Of a stretch of DNA of 5,927 bases, positions 1-3,645 are shown one piece after another; within the stretch, counting starts at the first letter, position 1; the number at the start of each line of letters is the position of its first letter. Below the pieces are notes generated by a model. It saw only the letters and a list, made by a program, of their open reading frames with translations. It had not been told where the DNA came from and made no database searches. The DNA comes from Patescibacteria group bacterium (GTDB lineage: Bacteria; Patescibacteriota; Minisyncoccia; Phycocordibacterales; UBA2100): assembly GCA_015491135.1 (NCBI GenBank), contig WFWK01000087.1, positions 1 to 5,927 of the forward strand, in the 5' to 3' direction. The position numbers and the translations under genes are program-made.

Positions 1-115
1 AAAGAAGATCACGCACACAACCACCAACCAAATAGGCCTCAAAACCGTTATCTGTTAGAGTTTGCGCGACTTGCAAAACCTCTTGCGGAATTGAATTTTT
101 ATCAATCTTATTCAT
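1..115 (-). CDS. cca: CCA tRNA nucleotidyltransferase / poly(A) polymerase family, N-terminal fragment
   Basis: Only the first 38 codons are present; the gene runs off the left edge. The product would add or repair the 3'-terminal CCA of tRNAs in the cytoplasm, using CTP and ATP. The fragment starts MNKIDKNSIP and reaches a GFEAYLVGGCVRDLL stretch at residues 24-38. This matches the start of the class II nucleotidyltransferase head domain, where the glycine-rich GG-x-VRD segment lies just before the catalytic DxD (outside the window). The ATG at 113-115 is chosen because it gives the usual short lead into that motif and a promoter candidate lies just upstream. No close Shine-Dalgarno is visible; an AGAGG about 15 nt upstream is too distant. 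The fragment cannot separate a CCA-adding enzyme from poly(A) polymerase or a split A-/CC-adding enzyme. The nearby tRNA-Arg, which lacks an encoded CCA, favours CCA addition. Confidence 0.85.
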   Translation of the reverse strand, partial: MNKIDKNSIPQEVLQVAQTLTDNGFEAYLVGGCVRDLL

Positions 116-122
116 TTTTGAT

Positions 123-150
123 AGTATAAGCCTCTAATTTAAATTGGCAA
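123..150 (-). promoter_or_regulatory. Promoter candidate for cca, with little or no 5' UTR
   Basis: On the minus strand a -35 box TTGCCA (145-150, one mismatch to TTGACA) is followed after 16 bp by a -10 box TATACT (123-128, one mismatch to TATAAT). Only 7 nt separate the -10 from the ATG at 115. Transcription would therefore start at or next to the start codon and give a leaderless mRNA. This fits the lack of a well-placed Shine-Dalgarno. It is a sequence match only. Confidence 0.5.
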
Positions 151-223
151 ATTTATAATAAGCTAATCCTTAAATAATACAAAGAAAATTTAAGCAACCG
201 ATTCTGCCAAATGTATTTACCAA

Positions 224-248
224 ATTTGCATTGAGAATTTGTGCAAAT
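224..248. promoter_or_regulatory. Inverted repeat across the promoter of the 291-599 gene (possible operator)
   Basis: ATTTGCA (224-230) and TGCAAAT (242-248) form a perfect 7-bp inverted repeat with an 11-bp spacer. The left arm overlaps the -35 and the right arm touches the -10 of the promoter candidate at 226-253. That is a geometry in which a dimeric repressor could block polymerase. The region is AT-rich, so chance symmetry is quite possible, and no regulator gene is seen nearby. Confidence 0.3.
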
Positions 249-253
249 ATAAT
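226..253 (+). promoter_or_regulatory. Sigma-70-type promoter candidate for the 291-599 gene
   Basis: A -35-like TTGCAT (226-231) is followed after 16 bp by a perfect TATAAT (248-253). The predicted start near 260 gives a leader of about 30 nt, which contains the AGGAG ribosome-binding site at 280-284. The -10 is strong and the -35 is weak. Confidence 0.55.
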
Positions 254-290
254 GATTAAAGGTTGGCAAAACTAAAGCTAGGAGAATACG

Positions 291-599
291 ATGAGCAAAG
301 AAAATGGCTGGCTTGTATTTGTTCCCACACACAACAAAGAGGGAAAAGAATTTGCAATTGAACATCACCGTACATTTGACCAGTTCGTGCGCGAACGGAC
401 AGGAGGACTCACTCTCCTGCGCTCGGCAAAAGGTGAATGGATAAATCCAATAGGAAAACTGTACCGCGAAGGTATGATTCCGGTTATTATCGTCGGAAAA
501 CGTTCTCATATAATTGAAATTCTAGATTTTATAAAAACACACTACGATCAAGAAGCGGCACTCGCCTTACGCATTGCAGATGAAGTTTTGCTTAAATGA
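291..599 (+). CDS. Small uncharacterised protein, 102 aa
   Basis: A complete gene with a clear AGGAG ribosome-binding site 6 nt before the ATG and a TGA stop, followed by an intrinsic terminator; it is probably transcribed alone. The protein is soluble, with no signal peptide or membrane segment. It starts with a beta-like stretch (WLVFVPTHN, residues 7-15) and has a central GGLTLLRSAKGEW segment (residues 38-50), a second hydrophobic strand (PVIIVGK, 64-70) and a C-terminal helix. From memory, the order 'FVPTHxxxG - HHxxFxxFV - GGxTxxxxxxGxW - YREG - VxV - I/Lxxxxx(F/I)xxxxxQEAAL' resembles a widespread small family of unknown function with an alpha/beta fold. I cannot confirm that without a search and assign no function. 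It is divergent from cca and shares the 175-bp intergenic region with it. Confidence 0.85.
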   Translation: MSKENGWLVFVPTHNKEGKEFAIEHHRTFDQFVRERTGGLTLLRSAKGEWINPIGKLYREGMIPVIIVGKRSHIIEILDFIKTHYDQEAALALRIADEVLLK

Positions 600-620
600 T
601 AGATTTATCAAAAATTGACA

Positions 621-649
621 ACCGTCGAGCTTGTAAGTTCGGCGGTTTT
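621..649 (+). terminator. Intrinsic terminator after the 291-599 gene, possibly bidirectional
   Basis: ACCGTCGAGCTT (621-632) pairs with AAGTTCGGCGGT (635-646) over 12 positions, two of them G-U wobbles. It ends in TTTTA and lies 21 nt after the stop codon. On the minus strand the same hairpin is followed by TGTCAATTTTTG, a delayed T-run, so it could also stop transcription coming from tRNA-Arg. Confidence 0.75.
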
Positions 650-660
650 ATGTTTGCCCC

Positions 661-688
661 GCCCGCACCGTGCGCGCACAGTGCGGGC
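661..688. repeat. GC-rich hairpin in intergenic DNA
   Basis: GCCCGCAC (661-668) and GTGCGGGC (681-688) are perfect 8-bp arms around GTGCGCGCAC (670-679), itself a palindrome, with one C/A mismatch between. It makes a nearly continuous GC hairpin without a T-run on either strand. The arm sequence recurs at 708-716 and, inverted, at 804-811. It lies between convergent genes, just beyond the terminator at 621-649. Possible roles are transcript stabilisation or a REP-like element; none is shown by the sequence. Confidence 0.6.
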
Positions 689-708
689 ACGCAAAGCAAA
701 GCAGTCTG

Positions 709-811
709 CCCGCACCATACTATGATGCACGATTTCTTGGTTTCTTTACGATATCATTCACATACTTTTGCTTAATTTATTATGTATACAAATTGGTAAG
801 TATGGTGCGGG
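709..811. repeat. 103-bp segment bounded by 13-bp inverted repeats
   Basis: CCCGCACCATACT (709-721) is the exact reverse complement of AGTATGGTGCGGG (799-811). The 77 bp between the arms are AT-rich and hold no convincing gene. This is the size and shape of a small non-autonomous element or a long-range RNA stem at the 3' side of the tRNA precursor. No target-site duplication is evident in the flanks. The left arm can also fold locally (712-728, 7 of 8 pairs). The rest of the gene-free stretch 600-831 contains only this, the GC-rich hairpin and the terminator. Confidence 0.5.
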
Positions 812-831
812 TAAACTCCGGTTGCGCGTTG

Positions 832-904
832 CGCACCCGGGAGGACTCGAACCCCCAACCCCGTGGTCCGAAGCCACGTGCTCTATCCATTGAGCTACGG
901 GTGC
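832..904 (-). tRNA. tRNA-Arg (anticodon TCG)
   Basis: A complete 73-nt cloverleaf decoding CGA and, by wobble, other CGN codons. The acceptor stem GCACCCG (898-904) pairs perfectly with CGGGTGC (833-839). The D-stem is GCTC/GAGC, with the usual T8 and A9 before it. The anticodon stem CGTGG/CCACG carries loop CTTCGGA, placing TCG at 869-871. The variable loop is 5 nt, and the T-stem GGGGG/CCTCC (one G-U) carries loop TTCGAGT. The discriminator base is G (832). The next bases are CAA, so the CCA tail is not encoded and must be added by an enzyme such as the cca product at the left end. The 7-nt repeat GCGCAAC occurs twice in tandem immediately after the T-arm/acceptor end. Confidence 0.97.
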
Positions 905-912
905 ATACCGCT

Positions 913-941
913 ATATTACGTGAGATTAAATAATCTGTAAA
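913..941 (-). promoter_or_regulatory. Promoter candidate for tRNA-Arg
   Basis: TTTACA (936-941, one mismatch to the -35 consensus) is followed after exactly 17 bp by TAATAT (913-918). The -10 ends 8 nt before the first tRNA base, so the primary transcript would have almost no 5' leader for RNase P to remove. The promoter lies between the pyrF terminator and the tRNA, so tRNA transcription need not depend on pyrF. Confidence 0.6.
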
Positions 942-952
942 CTCCCAATACT

Positions 953-981
953 AAAACCCCACACATTGTAAATGTGTGGGG
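953..981 (-). terminator. Strong intrinsic terminator after pyrF
   Basis: CCCCACACATT (957-967) and AATGTGTGGGG (971-981) form a perfect 11-bp stem with a 3-nt GTA loop. On the minus strand it is followed by TTTTAGTATT and begins 9 nt after the pyrF stop. It separates pyrF transcription from the tRNA-Arg unit. Confidence 0.87.
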
Positions 982-990
982 TTGGATGAT

Positions 991-1680
991 TTAAGATATT
1001 TCATTTAACAAATCTTCAAGAGCTTGAGCTGGGTTTTCGGCTCTCACAATTTGCCTTCCCACAACCAAATGTGTGGCCCCTGCCTCTATTGCACCTTTAG
1101 GCGTATTCACTCTTGACTGGTCATCTACCGAGACGCCGGCAGAGCGCACACCGGGTGTTATAAATTTCATACCAGAAAGCGCGGGGTCAGCAGCTAACAT
1201 TCCAACCTCTTTGGGAGAGCAAACAATTCCCGCACATCCGGCATCTTTTGCCTTTTGCGCCAGCTTTTTAACCGCCATTTCAGGCTCTGTACCGTAAACT
1301 TCCAAACATTCACTTTTACTTAAAGAAGTAAGAACTGTTACCGCATAAACTTCCAGTCCCACTTCAACAGCGCTTTTGAGCATAGAAACTCCACCTGAGG
1401 CATGAACCGACACAATATCAGCTCCGCATCTTTTGATGGCCAGAGCGCGTTTTTGTACAGTAGCAGGAATATCATGCAATTTTAAATCAACCCATATCTT
1501 TCTAGCTCCATACCAACGTAATGCTTCAATTGCATGCAGATCATGTTCATCAAATAAATGATGAATTTTTATTGCATACAGTTTATCAGTGAAGCGTTTG
1601 GTAACTTCTCTAGTAACAGAAACTGCTTCATGCAATTGTAAACCATCAAGAGCAAGAATAATTTGCCTCTTAGTTTGCAT
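991..1680 (-). CDS. pyrF: Orotidine 5'-phosphate decarboxylase
   Basis: This enzyme catalyses the last step of de novo UMP synthesis, OMP to UMP plus CO2, in the cytosol. The 229-aa length is normal for the bacterial short TIM-barrel form. Landmarks in order are: ALD (residues 10-12); the substrate Lys in IKIH (K38); the catalytic DLKLHDIPATV signature (65-75), with D65, K67 and D70; SVHASGG (91-97); TVLTS (115-119); GIVCSPKEV (151-159); the phosphate loop TPGVRSAG (175-182); and Q188/R190 plus VVGRQIV (206-212). All core catalytic and phosphate-binding residues are present. The common KVGxxLF motif reads KIHHLF here. An AAAGGGG ribosome-binding site (1690-1696) sits 9 nt before the ATG. No other pyrimidine gene adjoins it, and its own promoter candidate and terminator suggest a monocistronic unit. 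Confidence 0.97.
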   Translation of the reverse strand: MQTKRQIILALDGLQLHEAVSVTREVTKRFTDKLYAIKIHHLFDEHDLHAIEALRWYGARKIWVDLKLHDIPATVQKRALAIKRCGADIVSVHASGGVSMLKSAVEVGLEVYAVTVLTSLSKSECLEVYGTEPEMAVKKLAQKAKDAGCAGIVCSPKEVGMLAADPALSGMKFITPGVRSAGVSVDDQSRVNTPKGAIEAGATHLVVGRQIVRAENPAQALEDLLNEIS

Positions 1681-1727
1681 TGCCCTGTTCCCCTTTCTTG
1701 AATTTTCCTTTCAAAAACACCGGTTAA

Positions 1728-1756
1728 GTTATAGCTTAGAAAGCGGTTTTATGCAA
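1728..1756 (-). promoter_or_regulatory. Promoter candidate for pyrF
   Basis: TTGCAT (1751-1756) is followed after 17 bp by TATAAC (1728-1733), one mismatch to the -10 consensus. The predicted start near 1721 gives a leader of about 40 nt before the pyrF ATG. The 97-bp gap after the upstream gene (stop at 1778) has no convincing terminator, so read-through from the secreted-protein cluster is also possible. Confidence 0.5.
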
Positions 1757-1777
1757 ATTCTACAGCAGTTTATATTA

Positions 1778-2866
1778 TTACCAAGCAAAGAGTGACCACC
1801 ATGGTCTTTTCAAATCATCTTGCATGATACCCTGCTTACCAAGTTCCGCCTCTTCTTCTATCTCAACATCAAACAAGAAAAACAGTTTTTTCTTTTGAAC
1901 TCGTTTTACTTTTGGCTTACCATCTGCCACCACCAACTGCCATCCCTCTTGTTGTATTTGCGCTTCTGCTTTTGCTATTTTTTGAATTTCCTCTTCAGGT
2001 AGATCTTCTATACCAGCGCAGTTTGCGCAAGGGATTTTGTTTTCAAGAATGTCTTTTAATACCCTTTTTGCAACTTCGCTTTTGTTTCCTTTTGCAATAA
2101 CTTCTCTTATCACCTCCGCATTGACACTGGTATGTGCAGTTTGAAAAGCGTTAAGCGCTCTTTTAGAGAGCCTGTTTCCGTTTTCGTCTACATAATCTCC
2201 AGGGGTCTTTGATTGCCTCCCGGCTTGCGCATCCGCATTCCGAGGTATCTCCATTGAGAACTCAGGAATACCATTCTCCTCATGATCCGGGAGCGCACTG
2301 ACATTCTTGGGGCGTGTGCCGTGATTATCTTTCTCCGCTGCGTCATACGAAGTGTCAAAGCGTGCAACATTTCCTTTTTTGCTCCTCGCTTCATCTTCAT
2401 CCATATCATCATCTACAACCTCAAGCGACATTGGCTTTGCATTACGCATGCGCTCAGGCGTCCAGTACTCCTGCGCTCTGTTGGGCGAGATACTATTTGG
2501 CCTTGTGCCTTCTTTTAGAGTTATTCTTGCTTGCACATCGGTAGCAAGTATTCTCTGCAAAGCAATGACCGCCGTTTTCGCTTTTTGAGGGTCAATACCG
2601 GCTAACTCAATTCTTTTATCGTCCAGAATCTCATCAATTCCGTCTATTTTGCAAAACACATCACCGCCTTCCTTTTCCCGCCCTGTAGCACGTGGCGCCA
2701 AATTTGCCTGGGGTTTACACTCTAATAACTCTATAATCTGTTCCGCTTGTGTTTTGGTAAGTTTCGCTTCTTTTGCAATTGCCTCAATGAGTTCAGCTTT
2801 GTTAAGCGCGAAAGAAACATTTGTTGTGAACAATAATGCTATTGTTGCAAATAACATTTTTTTCAT
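1778..2866 (-). CDS. Exported protein with HU-like N-terminal helical segment, 362 aa
   Basis: Function unknown. Residues 1-20 (MKKMLFATIALLFTTNVSFA) form a typical signal peptide with an AxA-like SFA end, so the protein is probably secreted or periplasm/envelope-located; there is no lipobox Cys. Immediately after it, LNKAELIEAIAKEAKLTK (21-38) and the following AEQII closely resemble the first two helices of HU/IHF DNA-binding proteins. The HU beta-arm (GFGxF, RNPxTG) is absent, so this is not a complete HU. The middle is low in hydrophobicity and charged, with an acidic run at 150-159. It carries YWTPERMRNAKPM at 134-146, a motif I recall from propeptides or linkers of unrelated secreted proteins. 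A CANC pair sits at 280-283. The C-terminus has a basic patch (VKRVQKKK), a strand-like LFFLFDVEIEEEAEL stretch and an aromatic KRPWWSLFAW end. No Shine-Dalgarno is evident; a second ATG lies three codons in. It is the last gene of the cluster, 60 bp after the membrane protein. Confidence 0.85.
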   Translation of the reverse strand: MKKMLFATIALLFTTNVSFALNKAELIEAIAKEAKLTKTQAEQIIELLECKPQANLAPRATGREKEGGDVFCKIDGIDEILDDKRIELAGIDPQKAKTAVIALQRILATDVQARITLKEGTRPNSISPNRAQEYWTPERMRNAKPMSLEVVDDDMDEDEARSKKGNVARFDTSYDAAEKDNHGTRPKNVSALPDHEENGIPEFSMEIPRNADAQAGRQSKTPGDYVDENGNRLSKRALNAFQTAHTSVNAEVIREVIAKGNKSEVAKRVLKDILENKIPCANCAGIEDLPEEEIQKIAKAEAQIQQEGWQLVVADGKPKVKRVQKKKLFFLFDVEIEEEAELGKQGIMQDDLKRPWWSLFAW

Positions 2867-2926
2867 AAGCCGTTTGATAACTTATAAATAAATTTAAATG
2901 CAATTTATAAACAATTAAATTATAAC

Positions 2927-3631
2927 CTAATTTTTCTCCCATTGTACCTTTTGTGTACTCAAATCAATCAATAGACTATATACAGAACGCCTACCTCCTT
3001 TGCCGATTTTAATCTTTGCCAAAAATTTTCTGTACCGCAACGAGTTTATTGTTATTTCTATTTTGCCGTCTTTTGCAATACCTTTTGTTGGTGTAAATAT
3101 ACTTTTTGCTTTGCCGTTTTCCAAGCGAGTTGTTCTGCCGAGCTTGTTTTTTGCATACACGGGGGTATAACTTATCAACTCCCAAGGAGCAGGTTCTTTG
3201 AGAGTAATTGTTAAGATGTTTTTTCCTGTTTTTTGTAATATTGCAACACTGTCTATAAACTCCGGCGTTCCGCTTATGTTATAAAAAGAGTTGTATATGT
3301 TACGAAATTCTGAATTTTCTGACATGTAAGTTTCCAGATTCTCTTTTATATTTTCGGGAATGTCTTTTTGATTTTTAAAAAAACCAAGCAGTTTTATAAA
3401 TGCCGCTTTTTTTATTGTTTCATCTTTTTGACAATTCAATGTTGTCTGCAGTTGCTGAGTGGTGCTTAACTTACTAAAATCACTCAGAGAGGATATTACA
3501 TAAGAGTTGTAAGCGCATTTGAAAACTCCAAACAAAAGATACCCGGCAACAATGATAAGCACTATAGCAATAACAAGATAAACTTTTTTGCTCGTGTTAA
3601 TTTTTGTTTTTATTTTTTTATAAATATTCAT
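2927..3631 (-). CDS. Single-pass membrane-anchored protein of unknown function, 234 aa
   Basis: Not recognised as a known family. A basic N-terminus (KKIKTKINTSKK, residues 5-16) precedes one strong transmembrane segment (about 17-37, VYLVIAIVLIIVAGYLLFGVF). By the positive-inside rule the remaining ~195 residues should face outside. The outer part begins helical (about 40-120, with C39 and C67 as the only cysteines) and turns to beta-rich sequence from about 125 (ILTITLKEPAPWEL, KIEITINSLRYRKFLAKIKI, SVYSLLIDL), possibly an immunoglobulin-like fold. The sequence is rich in Lys, Ile and Asn. The gene starts 14 bp after the stop of the metallopeptidase gene on the same strand, so the two are almost certainly cotranscribed. 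No Shine-Dalgarno is visible before the ATG, so coupling to the upstream gene is plausible. A helper, anchor or inhibitor of the protease would fit the context, but nothing in the sequence shows this. Confidence 0.85.
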   Translation of the reverse strand: MNIYKKIKTKINTSKKVYLVIAIVLIIVAGYLLFGVFKCAYNSYVISSLSDFSKLSTTQQLQTTLNCQKDETIKKAAFIKLLGFFKNQKDIPENIKENLETYMSENSEFRNIYNSFYNISGTPEFIDSVAILQKTGKNILTITLKEPAPWELISYTPVYAKNKLGRTTRLENGKAKSIFTPTKGIAKDGKIEITINSLRYRKFLAKIKIGKGGRRSVYSLLIDLSTQKVQWEKN

Positions 3632-3645
3632 AAGCCATGTAAATT

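Noticed and set aside
153..509. 118-aa open frame on the minus strand
   Set aside because: It lies opposite the 291-599 gene and its promoter, which have a good ribosome-binding site and terminator; its sequence looks like antisense translation and has no domain pattern.
709..811. Calling the 13-bp inverted-repeat segment a MITE or integration site
   Set aside because: No target-site duplication is seen, and no copy of the tRNA 3' end flanks it as an attachment site would require; kept only as a repeat.
670..933. 87-aa open frame on the plus strand
   Set aside because: It runs antisense through the complete tRNA-Arg and through the GC-rich hairpin; the 'RTREDSNPQP' stretch is the typical false translation of a reverse-complemented tRNA.
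1713..1750. Possible terminator or attenuator hairpin between the 362-aa gene and pyrF
   Set aside because: The minus-strand AAAACCG...CGGTGTTTTT symmetry needs bulges and unequal internal loops and has only short paired blocks; the overlapping promoter reading is better supported.
2188..2588. Several overlapping frames of 74-78 aa on both strands
   Set aside because: They are shadows of the 362-aa gene, with no ribosome-binding sites and no plausible composition.
2919..2924. TATAAT on the minus strand before the 362-aa gene
   Set aside because: The -10 is perfect but no acceptable -35 lies 16-18 bp upstream, and the region is very AT-rich, so chance is likely; the gene may depend on upstream transcription.
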